DNA of 64,000 nt from Leifsonia xyli. GTDB taxonomy: Bacteria; Actinomycetota; Actinomycetes; Actinomycetales; Microbacteriaceae. The notes below the pieces were generated by a model. That model saw only the letters and a program-made list of their open reading frames with translations, was not told the origin of the DNA and searched no databases. The stretch lies in assembly GCA_001647635.1 (NCBI GenBank), contig CP014761.1, forward strand, positions 372,001-436,000, given 5' to 3'. The position numbers and the translations under genes were made by a program. Below are positions 39,778 to 49,182 of this stretch, piece after piece (position 1 is the first letter of the stretch; the number at the start of each line of letters is the position of its first letter).

Positions 39778-40779
39778 CTACCGGGGGTCGGGAAGCTGCA
39801 CGTCGGCCGAGCCGTCGATGCCCAGCGCGGCAGCCGACCGCGTGAAGCGCTCGCCCCAGTCGGCTGCTGCGAGCACGGCCTCCTCGGGGCCGGAGATCCG
39901 GAAGGGGGCATCGACCGCTGCCAGGCCGAAGAGCGCCCACTCGGCGCTTTCGGCGGTGATCCGGACGGCGCTCGTGCCGTCGCCGTTGTCGTCGACCGTC
40001 GCCCAGCGGCCGAGCACGTCGACCACACGGTCGTGCGGGGCCTCGATCACCGCCTCGACGAGGAGCGGCTCGATGGCGGTGTGGAGGGACGCGCGAACGT
40101 ACTCGGCCGCATCCTCGGCGGGGAGCGCGCGCGGGCGGAACCGGTGCCCGGTCGGCTTGGGCTCGGCGATGCGGTCGAGGCGGAAGCTGCGCCAGTCGAA
40201 CCGGGTGAGATCGTAGGCGACGAGGTACCAGCGGCGTTCGATCGAGACCAGTCGGTGCGGCTCGACGGTGCGCGTGGAGGCCTGGCCGTCGCGTGCGACG
40301 TAGGCGAACTCGATCCGCTCCTCGTCGCGGCAGGCCTGCGCGAGCGCGGTGAGGACCCCCGCGTCGGCGGAGGGGCCGGGCCCGAGCGCGGTGGACAACG
40401 TGGTCATCCGGAGCGCGTCGACCCTGCGCCGCAGCCGTGGGGGCATCACCTGCACCACCTTGGCGAGCGCGCGCACGGAGGCCTCGTCGACGCCGGCGAT
40501 CCCGCTCTGGGCCGCGGTGCGCAGCCCGACCGCGAGCGCGACGGCCTCGTCGTCGTCGACGACCAGGGGCGGCAGCGAGGCTCCGGCCGCCAGCTGGTAG
40601 CCGCCGGAGACGCCGCGCGTGGCGTCGACGGGATAGCCCAGGTCGCGCAGGCGCTCGACGTCGCGACGCAGGGTCCGCGGGGAGATGCCGAGCCGATCCG
40701 CGAGTTCGTGGCCGGGCCAGTAGCGGTGGTTCTGCAGGAGCGACAGGAGCTGGAGTGCTCGGGATCCGGTGCTTGCCAT
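39778..40779 (-). CDS. WYL-domain transcriptional regulator with N-terminal HTH (YafY-like)
   Basis: 333 residues. N-terminal helix-turn-helix (LADRLGISPRTLRRDVERL, residues about 26-44) followed by a WYL domain from about 145 (VEPHRLVSIERRWYLVAYD) and a WCX-type C-terminal part. DNA-binding regulator; ligand unknown. Ten bases upstream of the ferritin-VIT1 start on the same strand, so the two may share a transcript and this may regulate metal handling (inference). Confidence 0.9.
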   Translation of the reverse strand: MASTGSRALQLLSLLQNHRYWPGHELADRLGISPRTLRRDVERLRDLGYPVDATRGVSGGYQLAAGASLPPLVVDDDEAVALAVGLRTAAQSGIAGVDEASVRALAKVVQVMPPRLRRRVDALRMTTLSTALGPGPSADAGVLTALAQACRDEERIEFAYVARDGQASTRTVEPHRLVSIERRWYLVAYDLTRFDWRSFRLDRIAEPKPTGHRFRPRALPAEDAAEYVRASLHTAIEPLLVEAVIEAPHDRVVDVLGRWATVDDNGDGTSAVRITAESAEWALFGLAAVDAPFRISGPEEAVLAAADWGERFTRSAAALGIDGSADVQLPDPR

Positions 40780-40837
40780 GGATCCATTGTGCCGGGCTTG
40801 CGGTCGGGTCCTGGCCGCTATGACCGCAATACCGGCA

Positions 40838-41791
40838 TTACGGCGCGGACGCTGGTATCAGCGCTTCGGCACCTGGACGGGAGAGGGTCAGCACGGCTTC
40901 CATGATCCACGGCGACTCCTCCAGCGAGGCCTCAACGTCCCGGAGGTCGACCGCGACGTCGGCTTCGCGGTCGTTCCCGCGCAGGTCGATCGCGGCCACC
41001 AGGTAGAACCGCTCCGGCCCCACGTACTCGAGGTGCAGATACGTGACCTTCTCGACCTCGGGATGCTCGAGCAGCGCGGTCAGAGCCGCGTGCCACGCGC
41101 GGTCCGACCCGGGCTGGCCGACGAGGAACCGCCGGTTCCGCTCGATGAGCACGACGGCGACGACCGCGAGCAGCACCCCGACGAGGATGGAGCCCAGCGC
41201 ATCCCAGAACGCGTTCCCGGTCAGCTCGTGCAGCAGCAGCCCGAGGAACGCGATCACCAGGCCGACGAGTGCCGCCGAGTCCTCGGCGAAGACGGCGCGC
41301 AGCGTCGGGTTCGAGGTCCGGAGGACGTGCTCGAACGTGTTCGTGCCCGCGTCTGACGCCTTCGCGTGCGCCTGCCGGTACGACTGGATGAACGAGACGC
41401 CCTCGAAGACGAAGGCGACGGCCAGCACGATGTAGCCGATGAGGTAGTTCGTGTCCTCCTCGTCGGAGGACAGGGCCGAGACGCCGTGCATGATCGACAC
41501 GACCGCGCCGGCGGTGAAGAGCCCGACGGCCGCGAACAGGCTCCACACGTAGGCATCGCGTCCGTAGCCTCCCGGATGCGAGTCGTCCCGCGGCTTGGCG
41601 GCGGCGCGCTCGGCCTGGATGAGGAAGATCTCGTTGCCCGCGTCGGCCCACGAGTGCGCCGCCTCGGCCACGAGCGACGCCGAGCCGGTGATCACGGCGG
41701 CGAACGTCTTCGCGACGGCGACGAGGATGTTGGCGCCGAAGGCGAGCAGCACTGTGAACAGGCTGGACGACGAACGCTTCTCACCGGGCAC
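40838..41791 (-). CDS. Cation diffusion facilitator family transporter
   Basis: 317 residues from GTG 41791. A longer reading to ATG 41851 runs through the terminator hairpin upstream, so the shorter start is preferred. CDF membrane domain of about six helices with the metal motif AEAAHSWADAGNE near residue 50, and a C-terminal cytosolic domain (EVEKVTYLHLEYVG). Likely effluxes Zn2+, Fe2+ or Mn2+ by proton exchange. Lies upstream of the WYL regulator on the same strand. Confidence 0.9.
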   Translation of the reverse strand: MPGEKRSSSSLFTVLLAFGANILVAVAKTFAAVITGSASLVAEAAHSWADAGNEIFLIQAERAAAKPRDDSHPGGYGRDAYVWSLFAAVGLFTAGAVVSIMHGVSALSSDEEDTNYLIGYIVLAVAFVFEGVSFIQSYRQAHAKASDAGTNTFEHVLRTSNPTLRAVFAEDSAALVGLVIAFLGLLLHELTGNAFWDALGSILVGVLLAVVAVVLIERNRRFLVGQPGSDRAWHAALTALLEHPEVEKVTYLHLEYVGPERFYLVAAIDLRGNDREADVAVDLRDVEASLEESPWIMEAVLTLSRPGAEALIPASAP

Positions 41792-41836
41792 AGCGACACC
41801 ATAGCCCCGTCTCGCAAACGCAGCGCCGAGAACGCG

Positions 41837-41881
41837 GAAGGCCCCGGTCACTGTGAACTGATCACTGCGACCGGGGCCTTC
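41837..41881 (-). terminator. Terminator downstream of tRNA-Leu
   Basis: 13-base perfect inverted repeat GAAGGCCCCGGTC (41837-41849 and 41869-41881) with a 19-base loop, six bases after the 3' end of the tRNA on the minus strand. No long T run follows. Confidence 0.7.
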
Positions 41882-41886
41882 GTCTG

Positions 41887-41971
41887 TGTCCGAGGGGGGA
41901 CTTGAACCCCCACGCCCTATACGGGCACTAGCACCTCAAGCTAGCGCGTCTGCCATTTCCGCCACCCGGAC
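41887..41971 (-). tRNA. tRNA-Leu (anticodon GAG)
   Basis: 85 bases on the minus strand. The acceptor stem pairs GTCCGGG with CTCGGAC (one G-T pair) and the discriminator is A. The anticodon stem CTAGC/GCTAG holds the loop TTGAGGT, giving GAG for CTC (and CTT) codons. A long variable arm (GTGCCCGTATAGGGCG) and T arm GGGGGTTCAAGTCCCCC mark it as class II. CCA is not encoded. Confidence 0.95.
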
Positions 41972-42104
41972 AGGTGTTTCCGGCCTCCGGATCGCTCCAG
42001 CTGCCGAAGAAAGACGATAGCACGGTTTTCGCCCTCTCCCTCACTCCTCCACACACCCCGGGCGTGGCGGGGCGGGGGCGTGCGGCGCCCGGTAGCGTAA
42101 AGGG

Positions 42105-43423
42105 ATGACCGACGAACTCCGTACTCCTGAGCCCGGGCTCGACGAGACCGCGATCATCGCGCGCGACCTCATCCGCTTCGACACCACCAACTACGGCGAA
42201 GGCCGGTCGAACGGCGAGGCGGACGCGGCGGAGTACGTCGAGGCGAAGCTGGCGGCGCTGGGGCTCGCGCCGCAGGTGTTCGAGTCCGATCCCGGCCGCG
42301 CGAGCGTGGTCGCCCGGGTCGAGGGCGCCGACCCCGGCAAGCCGGCCCTCGTGGTGCACGGACACCTCGACGTGGTGCCCGCCGACGCCCGCAACTGGAC
42401 CGTCGACCCGTTCGGCGGCGAGATCAAGGACGGCCTGCTCTGGGGTCGCGGCGCGGTCGACATGAAGAACATGGACGCGATGATCCTGACCGCGGTCGGC
42501 GACATCCTGAGCGCGGGGAGCGGCCGGCGCGCGACCTCGTCGTGGCCTTCTTCGCCGACGAGGAGGACGGCGGCCGCCGCGGCTCGCACCACCTGGTGGA
42601 CAACCATCCCGAGCTCTTCTCGGGTGCGACCGAGGCGATCAGCGAGGTCGGCGGCTATTCGATCGACCTGGCGGGGCGGCGCGCCTATCTGCTGCAGACC
42701 GGCGAGAAGTCGCTGGTCTGGATCAAGCTGATCGCGCGCGGACGCGCGGCGCACGGCTCCCGCCTGATCCGCGACAACGCGATCACGAAGCTCGCCGAGG
42801 CGGTCGTCACCATCGGTCGCGAGGAGTGGCCGATCCAGCTGACCGCGACCACGACGTGCCTCATCGGCGAGCTCGGCCGGCTCCTCGACGTCGACCCGCA
42901 GCGCGTCGGACCGGACGAGGTCGTGATCCGCACGGGCACCGCCGCGGGCTTCATACTGGCCACCTTGCGGACGACGACGAACCCCACGCTGCTGGAGGCC
43001 GGTTACAAGCACAACGTGATCCCGGACACCGCGGAGGCGCTCGTCGACATCCGCACGCTGCCGGGCGAGGAGGACGCAGTCCTCGCGCGCGTGCGGGAGC
43101 TCGTCGGAGACGACGTCGAGATCCAGGTCATGCATCGTGACATCGGCCTGGAGTCGGAGTTCGGCGGCGGCCTCGTCGACGCGATCACGAGTACCCTCAA
43201 CCAGCACGACCCGGAGGCGCCGGTGCTGCCGTACCTGCTCTCCGGCGGTACGGACAACAAGGCGCTCAGCAAGCTCGGGATCACCGGCTACGGCTTCGCA
43301 CCGCTGCGGCTACCCGCGGAGCTCGACTTCCCGGGCATGTTCCACGGTGTCGACGAGCGCGTGCCGCTCGACGCGCTAGTGTTCGGGAGGACCGTGCTGC
43401 GCGACCTCCTGCGCAGCTACTAG
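42105..43423 (+). pseudogene. M20-family peptidase (dipeptidase), frameshifted as sequenced
   Basis: Restored product 439 residues, the usual length. M20 metallopeptidase: HGHLDVVPAD holds the first zinc His with its catalytic Asp (about residue 90), WGRGAVDMKNMDA supplies the bridging Asp (about 118), then FFADEEDGG supplies the catalytic Glu pair. The frame breaks at the GGGG run 42515-42518; one extra G restores SAGERPARDLVVAFFADEE. Cleaves dipeptides or acylated amino acids. TAGCGT ends six bases before the ATG: leaderless. Confidence 0.9.
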
Positions 43424-43466
43424 GCCCGCCCGTCCGCCACCGACCCCCGGGACCGACTACACGACC

Positions 43467-44330
43467 ATGGAATTCATCAACGCCCTGATCCTCGGCTTCG
43501 TGCAGGGACTCACCGAGTTCCTCCCGATCTCGTCCTCTGCGCACATCCGCATCGTCGGGGAGCTGCTCGGCACCGGCGCCGACCCGGGCGCCCGCTTCAC
43601 CGCGATCATCCAGCTCGGCACCGAGGCGGCCGTGCTGCTCTACTTCTGGCGCGACATCACGCGCATCGTCGCGCAGTGGTTCCGCGCGCTGTTCGGGCGC
43701 ATCCCGCGCGACGACCCGGACGCCCGGATGGGCTGGCTCGTGATCGTGGGCAGCATCCCGATCGTGGTGCTCGGCCTGCTCTTCCAGAACCAGATCGAGA
43801 CCGTCTTCCGCTCGCTGTGGATCGTCGCGACGACGCTGATCGTCTTCGGCATCCTCCTCGGCATCGCCGACTGGGTGGGCGCGAAGACGAAGCGGCTGCG
43901 GGAGCTGACCTGGGGCGACGGCATCATCTACGGCCTCGCCCAGTCGCTCGCGCTGATCCCGGGCGTGTCCCGGTCCGGAGGCACTATCACCGCCGGACTG
44001 TTCATGGGCTACCAGCGCCGCGCCGCCGCCCGGTACTCGTTCCTTCTGGCGCTGCCGGCGGTGTTCGGCAGCGGCCTCTACCAGCTGTACAAGGCGGTCA
44101 AGGAGCCGTGCACCCAGGCGCTCGCCCAGGCCGGCACCTGCACCGTCGAGGTGTTCGGACCGGTCGAGACGGCCGCGGCCACCGTCGTCGCGTTCGTGGT
44201 CGGGCTGCTCGTCATCGCCCTCTTCATGGGCTACATCTCGCGGCGCAGCTTCCTGCCGTTCGTCATCTACCGCATCGTGCTCGGTGTGGTGCTGATGATC
44301 CTGCTCGCCACCGGCGTGCTCCAGGCCTGA
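43467..44330 (+). CDS. uppP: Undecaprenyl-diphosphatase UppP (BacA family)
   Basis: 287 residues, about eight membrane helices. Signatures [14 protein letters not shown] (residues 14-27) and PGVSRSGGT (about 165) are the two catalytic repeats. Dephosphorylates undecaprenyl diphosphate to recycle the peptidoglycan lipid carrier; confers bacitracin tolerance when abundant. Convergent with the PAC2 gene (12-base gap). Confidence 0.96.
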   Translation: MEFINALILGFVQGLTEFLPISSSAHIRIVGELLGTGADPGARFTAIIQLGTEAAVLLYFWRDITRIVAQWFRALFGRIPRDDPDARMGWLVIVGSIPIVVLGLLFQNQIETVFRSLWIVATTLIVFGILLGIADWVGAKTKRLRELTWGDGIIYGLAQSLALIPGVSRSGGTITAGLFMGYQRRAAARYSFLLALPAVFGSGLYQLYKAVKEPCTQALAQAGTCTVEVFGPVETAAATVVAFVVGLLVIALFMGYISRRSFLPFVIYRIVLGVVLMILLATGVLQA

Positions 44331-44342
44331 GCCGGGAGGGCG

Positions 44343-45278
44343 TCAGCCGCGGCGCGGGTCGTCGGGCGCGCGCCCGGCCGTCCCGCCGTCGCGGCCGTCG
44401 CCGCGCCGGCGCAGGTAGCGCTCGAACTCCTGCGCGATCGCCTCGCCGCTCGCCTCGGGCGAGTCGACGGTGTCGCGCGCCTGCTCCAGCTGCTGGATGT
44501 AGGACGCCATCTCCTCGTCGTCCGCGGCGAGCGCGTCGATCCCCGCCTCCCACGCGGCCGCCTCGTCCACGAGGGTCCCGCGGGGGATGGTCACGTCGAC
44601 CAGCTCCTCCAGCTTGTCGATCAGCGCGAGCACCGCCTTGGGGCTCGGCGCGTTGTGCACGTAGTGGGGCACGGACGCCCAGATCATCATCGTGGGGATC
44701 CCCACGTCCTCCGCGCCCTCCGCGAGCGCGCTCAGGATGCCGACCGGCCCCTCGTAGGTCGACCGCTCCACGCCGAGCTCGGCGCGCACGGCGGCGTTGT
44801 CGCTGGAGGCGAAGACCGAGATCGGCCGCGTGTGCGGCACGTCGGCGAGCATCGCGCCGAGGAAGACGACCGCTCCGATGTCGGCGGCGAGCGCCACATC
44901 CATGATCTCGGCGGTGAAGCTGCGCCAGCTGCGGGACGGCTCGGTGCCGAGGAGCAGGAAGATGTTGCCCGCGTTGTCGCCGGTCACGGTGAGCTCCGCG
45001 TCGCCCGCGAGGTCCTCTCCCGTGCGCCCAGGAAGCGAGGGGCCGTACACGACGGCGGACGGCCAGATGAGCCGCCTGCGCCCGTCGTCGTCCGTCACCA
45101 CGGGCCGGTTGAACTGGAAGTCGAAGTAGAGCTCGGGATCGACCTCGGCGATCGGCACCACCTCGAGTTGTTCCTTGAGCGTCTTCACCGCGCCGCTGGC
45201 CGCCTCACCGGCGTCGTTCCACCCCTCGAACGCCACCACGAGGATGCGGCCACCGAGGATGTTCTGTCCGTCAGTCAC
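44343..45278 (-). CDS. PAC2 family protein
   Basis: 311 residues from GTG 45278. PAC2 (proteasome assembly chaperone-like) fold: LVVAFEGWNDAGEAASGA near the N-terminus, LLLGTEPSRSWRSF near 100, and the C-terminal helical tail LEQARDTVDSP. Function in bacteria is unsettled; it sits beside HAD and trmI in the conserved actinobacterial neighbourhood that normally includes the Pup-proteasome genes. Divergent from the HAD gene. Confidence 0.9.
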   Translation of the reverse strand: MTDGQNILGGRILVVAFEGWNDAGEAASGAVKTLKEQLEVVPIAEVDPELYFDFQFNRPVVTDDDGRRRLIWPSAVVYGPSLPGRTGEDLAGDAELTVTGDNAGNIFLLLGTEPSRSWRSFTAEIMDVALAADIGAVVFLGAMLADVPHTRPISVFASSDNAAVRAELGVERSTYEGPVGILSALAEGAEDVGIPTMMIWASVPHYVHNAPSPKAVLALIDKLEELVDVTIPRGTLVDEAAAWEAGIDALAADDEEMASYIQQLEQARDTVDSPEASGEAIAQEFERYLRRRGDGRDGGTAGRAPDDPRRG

Positions 45279-45365
45279 GAAGTCGTCCCTCGTCCTTCCC
45301 GGCGACCGGTCGGGCCGCCATCCCTCAAGGATAGGCCCGCCCCTGTCCCGATAGACTTGCCCGTT

Positions 45366-46094
45366 GTGACCGCGTCTTCCCCCCGCAGCGAACAGGCCCC
45401 CACGGTGTCCCATCCCGACGACGGCCTGCCCGCCGCCGTCCTCTGGGACATGGACGGCACCCTCGTCGACACCGAACCGTACTGGATGGCGTCCGAGCAG
45501 GAGCTCGTCGGCTCCTTCGGCGGCACCTGGACGCACGACGACGGTCTGCTGCTCGTGGGTCTCGGGCTGTGGAACTCCGCCGAGATCCTGCGTTCGCGCG
45601 GCGTCGCGATGGAGGCCGACGAGATCGTTCACTGGCTGACCGACCGCGTGCAGCGCAAGCTCGACGAGGAGGGCGTGCCCTGGCGTCCCGGTGCCCGGGA
45701 GCTCCTCGAGTCGCTGCGCGAGCGCGGCATCCGCACGGCGCTGGTGACCATGTCGGTGCGCCGGATGGCCGAGCAGATCGTGTCGCACATCCCGTTCGAC
45801 GCGTTCGACGTGATCGTGAGCGGTGACGAGGTGGAGCAGCCGAAGCCGGCTCCGGAGCCGTACCTGCGCGCCGCCCGGCTGCTCGGGATCGATGCCGCCG
45901 ACGCGGTCGCGATCGAGGACTCGCTGGTGGGCCTGGCGTCCGCCGTCGACTCCGGCGCCACCACGATCGGCGTGCCGCACATCGTCCCGCTGCCCGAGTC
46001 GGACGAGCACACCCTGTGGGAGTCGCTGGCGGGCCGCACCGCCGACGACGTGATCGCCGTGGCGCGGGCGCGCCGCGAGGAGGCCGGCCGATGA
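45366..46094 (+). CDS. HAD-superfamily hydrolase (beta-phosphoglucomutase-like)
   Basis: 242 residues. Nucleophile motif WDMDGTLVDTEP (about residues 28-39), motif 2 LVTMSVRR, motif 3 Lys in EQPKPAPEPYL, and acidic motif AIEDSLVG. Helical cap subclass I. A small-molecule phosphatase; substrate unknown. GTG start, TAGACT eight bases upstream. Stop overlaps the trmI start (ATGA). Confidence 0.92.
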   Translation: MTASSPRSEQAPTVSHPDDGLPAAVLWDMDGTLVDTEPYWMASEQELVGSFGGTWTHDDGLLLVGLGLWNSAEILRSRGVAMEADEIVHWLTDRVQRKLDEEGVPWRPGARELLESLRERGIRTALVTMSVRRMAEQIVSHIPFDAFDVIVSGDEVEQPKPAPEPYLRAARLLGIDAADAVAIEDSLVGLASAVDSGATTIGVPHIVPLPESDEHTLWESLAGRTADDVIAVARARREEAGR

Positions 46095-47134
46095 ACGAGA
46101 CGCGACGCAACTCCGGGCCGTTCCGCGTGGGCGACCGGGTGCAGCTCACCGGGCCGAAGGGCCGGATGAACACCATCACGCTCGAGCCGGGCAAGCTGTT
46201 CCACAGCCACCGCGGTGTGCTCGAGCACGACGCCATCATCGGGCTGCCCGACGGCTCGGTCGTCACGAACAACGCCGGCGTCGAGCACCTGGCGCTGCGT
46301 CCGCTGCTCACCGACTTCGTCATGTCGATGCCGCGCGGCGCCGCGATCGTCTACCCGAAAGACGCCGCCCAGATCCTCGCACTGGCCGACATCTTCCCGG
46401 GCGCGACCGTCGTGGAGGCGGGCGTCGGCTCCGGCGCGCTCTCCCTCTGGCTGCTGCGCGCGATCGGTCCGGAGGGCCGGCTGCTGTCGTTCGAGCGGCG
46501 CGAGGAGTTCGCCGACGTCGCCCGCGGCAACGCGGCCACCTTCCTCGGGGCCGATCCGGAGAACTGGACGCTGACGGTCGGCGACCTGCAGGACGCGCTC
46601 CCCGCGGCGGTCGAGCCCGGCTCGGTCGACCGCGTCGTCCTCGACATGCTCGCTCCGTGGGAGACGCTGGATGCGGTGACGACCGCCCTCAAACCGGGCG
46701 GCGTGGTCATCTGCTACGTCGCGACCGTGACCCAGCTGTCGCGCGTCGCCGAGGCCATCCGCGCGTCCGGCCACTACACGCACCCGCAGTCGAACGAGAC
46801 GATGGTCCGCGGCTGGCACGTCGAGGGACTCGCGGTGCGCCCGGATCACCGCATGATCGCGCACACCGGATTCCTGCTCACCGCGCGCCGGCTGGCTCCG
46901 GACACGGTGCTCCCCGAGCTCAAGCGCCGGCCGTCCAAGTCCGACTACTCGGACGAGGACGTCGAGGCCTGGACGCCGGGCGCGCTGGGGGAGCGGCAGT
47001 CCAGCCCCAAGAGCCTGCGAAAGCGGATGCGCGAGGCCGCCGCGAGCGCCGATCTCGCCCGCGGGCGCGACGCGGATCACGACTCGGTCTCGGACTCCCC
47101 GGAGGCGGGCGAGGACACATCCGGCGTCCGTTAG
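46091..47134 (+). CDS. trmI: tRNA (adenine-58-N1)-methyltransferase
   Basis: 347 residues. Rossmann SAM methyltransferase with the motif I loop VVEAGVGSGALSLWLL near residue 110 and DMLAPWE near 190, as in TrmI; the N-terminal beta domain (FRVGDRVQLTGPKGR) fits too. Methylates A58 in the T loop of tRNAs. A charged C-terminal extension (about residues 280-347) is low complexity. Overlaps the HAD gene. The next gene starts 43 bases later, with no Pup-system genes between. Confidence 0.94.
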   Translation: MNETRRNSGPFRVGDRVQLTGPKGRMNTITLEPGKLFHSHRGVLEHDAIIGLPDGSVVTNNAGVEHLALRPLLTDFVMSMPRGAAIVYPKDAAQILALADIFPGATVVEAGVGSGALSLWLLRAIGPEGRLLSFERREEFADVARGNAATFLGADPENWTLTVGDLQDALPAAVEPGSVDRVVLDMLAPWETLDAVTTALKPGGVVICYVATVTQLSRVAEAIRASGHYTHPQSNETMVRGWHVEGLAVRPDHRMIAHTGFLLTARRLAPDTVLPELKRRPSKSDYSDEDVEAWTPGALGERQSSPKSLRKRMREAAASADLARGRDADHDSVSDSPEAGEDTSGVR

Positions 47135-47177
47135 CATGAACTGGCCGATCGCCAAGCCCCCGACTGAAAGAGAACCC

Positions 47178-48104
47178 GTGCGCAGAGTCACCATCGGAAG
47201 AACGTCCGCCGTCGTGGTCGCCGTCGGCCTGGTGGCCGCCGCGCTCACGGGATGCTCGTCCAACCCGAACGCGGACTGCGGCACGGCGCTCCCGTCGGGC
47301 GGCGCCTCCCAGCTCGTGGAGGCGACCGGCAAGATCGGCTCGAAGCCGGACATCACAGTGCCCGCCCCCGTCGACACGACGAAGTCGGAGCGGACCATCA
47401 TCAGCGAGGGCACGGGCGAGCCGGTCCACAAGGGGCAGGTCGTCGAGATCCAGTACACGCTGCTGGACGGCAAGACCGGCGAGGTCCAGCAGAGCTCGGT
47501 CGGCACCGGCGACTCCTACCCGCTGGCGCTCAGTTCGAGCAACAGCACGGTCGCGACGCTGAGCAAGGGTCTGCAGTGCGCTCCTGTCGGCTCGCGTGTC
47601 GCGGTCGTCATCTCCCCGAAGGACGCGGGCGGCGATGCGACCGGCAGCTCCGGCATCTTCGTGGTCGACATCCTGAAGGCCTACCTGTCGCAGGCGAACG
47701 GCGCCGTGCGTCCCTCCGCTTCGGGCTTCCCGACCGTCGTCCTCGCGCCGACCGGCCAGCCGGGCATCACCATCCCGTCGTCCGGGTCGGCGCCGAAGTC
47801 GATCCGCAGCGAGGAGCTGAAGGCGGGCGACGGCGCGACGGTCACCGCCAAGTCCGACGCGATCCTGCACTACACCGCCGTCGGCTGGGAGAACAAGAAC
47901 GTCGTGCTGTCGAGCTGGCAGTCCGGCTCGCCCGACCTCGTGTCCATCGGCACCGGTCAGAGCCAGCTCAACCAGGCGCTGCCGCAGAGCGTGCTGAAGC
48001 AGCTGGTGGGCAAGAAGGTCGGCTCGCAGGTCGTCGTCGAGGCGCCCGCCGACGGGCAGGTCCCCGCCGCCGCCTGGGTGGTCGACATCCTGGGGATCCG
48101 CTAG
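47178..48104 (+). CDS. FKBP-like peptidyl-prolyl isomerase lipoprotein
   Basis: 308 residues from GTG 47178, preceded by AAAGAGAA; an in-frame ATG at 47136 is unlikely. Lipobox ALTGC with Cys near 27. Two FKBP-like domains, as in the paralogue at 16682, but here both lack the usual active-site residues: no FDSS, no AYG, and VLHYTAVGWENKN replaces the canonical strand. Probably a folding helper or binding protein with weak or no isomerase activity. Conserved neighbour of pafBC in Actinobacteria. Confidence 0.85.
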   Translation: MRRVTIGRTSAVVVAVGLVAAALTGCSSNPNADCGTALPSGGASQLVEATGKIGSKPDITVPAPVDTTKSERTIISEGTGEPVHKGQVVEIQYTLLDGKTGEVQQSSVGTGDSYPLALSSSNSTVATLSKGLQCAPVGSRVAVVISPKDAGGDATGSSGIFVVDILKAYLSQANGAVRPSASGFPTVVLAPTGQPGITIPSSGSAPKSIRSEELKAGDGATVTAKSDAILHYTAVGWENKNVVLSSWQSGSPDLVSIGTGQSQLNQALPQSVLKQLVGKKVGSQVVVEAPADGQVPAAAWVVDILGIR

Positions 48105-48126
48105 CCGCTCGGACTAGGATGGACGG

Positions 48127-49182
48127 GTGTCCCGTTCCTCCTCCTCGCCCGCGCGCGTCCCGGTCGAGGAGCGCCTGTTCAGCCTGGTGCTGGCGCTGCT
48201 CGCGACCGAGAACGGGCTGACCAAGAGCGAGATCCTCTCGACGGTCCAGGGCTACCGCCAGCGGTACGAGCCGCACGGCGACAACAGCAGTCTCGAGCGC
48301 CAGTTCGAGCGCGACAAGGACGACATCCGCGAACTCGGCGTCCCGCTCGAGACGGTGGAGGCGCCCGAGGCGGCGGGCAACAACCAGCTGCTGCGCTATC
48401 GCATTCCCAAGGGGGCATACGACCTCCCGTCCGACGTCAGCTTCTCGCCCGAGGAGCTCACGCTCCTGGGGCTCGCCGCCGCCGTCTGGCGCGAGGGGTC
48501 GCTGTCGGGGGAGTCGCGCCGTGCGCTCATGAAGCTGCGTTCGCTCGGCGTCGAGGCCGACGACCCGGTGGTCGGCTATGCGCCCCGCCTGCGCGTGCGC
48601 GAGAGCGCGTTCGAGCCGCTCAGCCAGGCGCTGGAGCGGCACGTCATGGTGCAGTTCCCGTACCTCAAGCCCGGCGAGAGGGACTCCCGGCAGCGCACGG
48701 TCGCGCCGCTCGCGCTCGTCCAGCACCAGGGCCGTTGGCACCTGCAGGGCATCGACCAGGAGGCCGGCGCGTCTCGCACCTTCCTGCTGTCGCGCATCGT
48801 CGGCGCGGTCAAGCTGACCTCGCGCGTGTTCGACCCGGAGCAGTACCGGGTCGCGGGTGAGGCGTTCGCCGAGCGGGCGCTGCTGGAGCTCGAGCGCATC
48901 TGGGAGTCGAACGTCGCCACGATCGAGGTCACCGCGGGCACGGACGCGGCCACGCGGCTCGGCAAGCGGTACGGCGACGCGGTGCCCGTCGGCGCAGAGG
49001 GCGAGCCGGTGCGGCTCACCGTGAACTTCTCCGACAGCAACATCCTCGCCGACCAACTGGCGTCGTTCGGGCCCGAGGTGCTGGTCATCGCACCGCCGGA
49101 GCTCCGCGAGCAGGTGCTGCAGCGGCTGGAGGCCGTGGTCGTCGCGCACGGCGGTACCGATGTCGAGGAGTCCCATGGCTGA
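48127..49182 (+). CDS. pafB: PafB, WYL-domain transcriptional regulator
   Basis: 351 residues. N-terminal winged helix (LLATENGLTKSEILSTVQGYRQRY), WYL domain from about 165 (APLALVQHQGRWHLQGIDQEAG) and a WCX C-terminus. Forms the PafBC heterodimer that in mycobacteria activates LexA/RecA-independent DNA-damage genes. TAGGAT (48115-48120) ends six bases before GTG: leaderless. Its end overlaps pafC. Confidence 0.94.
   Translation: MSRSSSSPARVPVEERLFSLVLALLATENGLTKSEILSTVQGYRQRYEPHGDNSSLERQFERDKDDIRELGVPLETVEAPEAAGNNQLLRYRIPKGAYDLPSDVSFSPEELTLLGLAAAVWREGSLSGESRRALMKLRSLGVEADDPVVGYAPRLRVRESAFEPLSQALERHVMVQFPYLKPGERDSRQRTVAPLALVQHQGRWHLQGIDQEAGASRTFLLSRIVGAVKLTSRVFDPEQYRVAGEAFAERALLELERIWESNVATIEVTAGTDAATRLGKRYGDAVPVGAEGEPVRLTVNFSDSNILADQLASFGPEVLVIAPPELREQVLQRLEAVVVAHGGTDVEESHG

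Noticed and set aside
41837..41851. ATG at 41851 as the start of the CDF transporter
   Set aside because: The added residues run through the tRNA terminator hairpin and resemble no CDF N-terminus; GTG 41791 is preferred.
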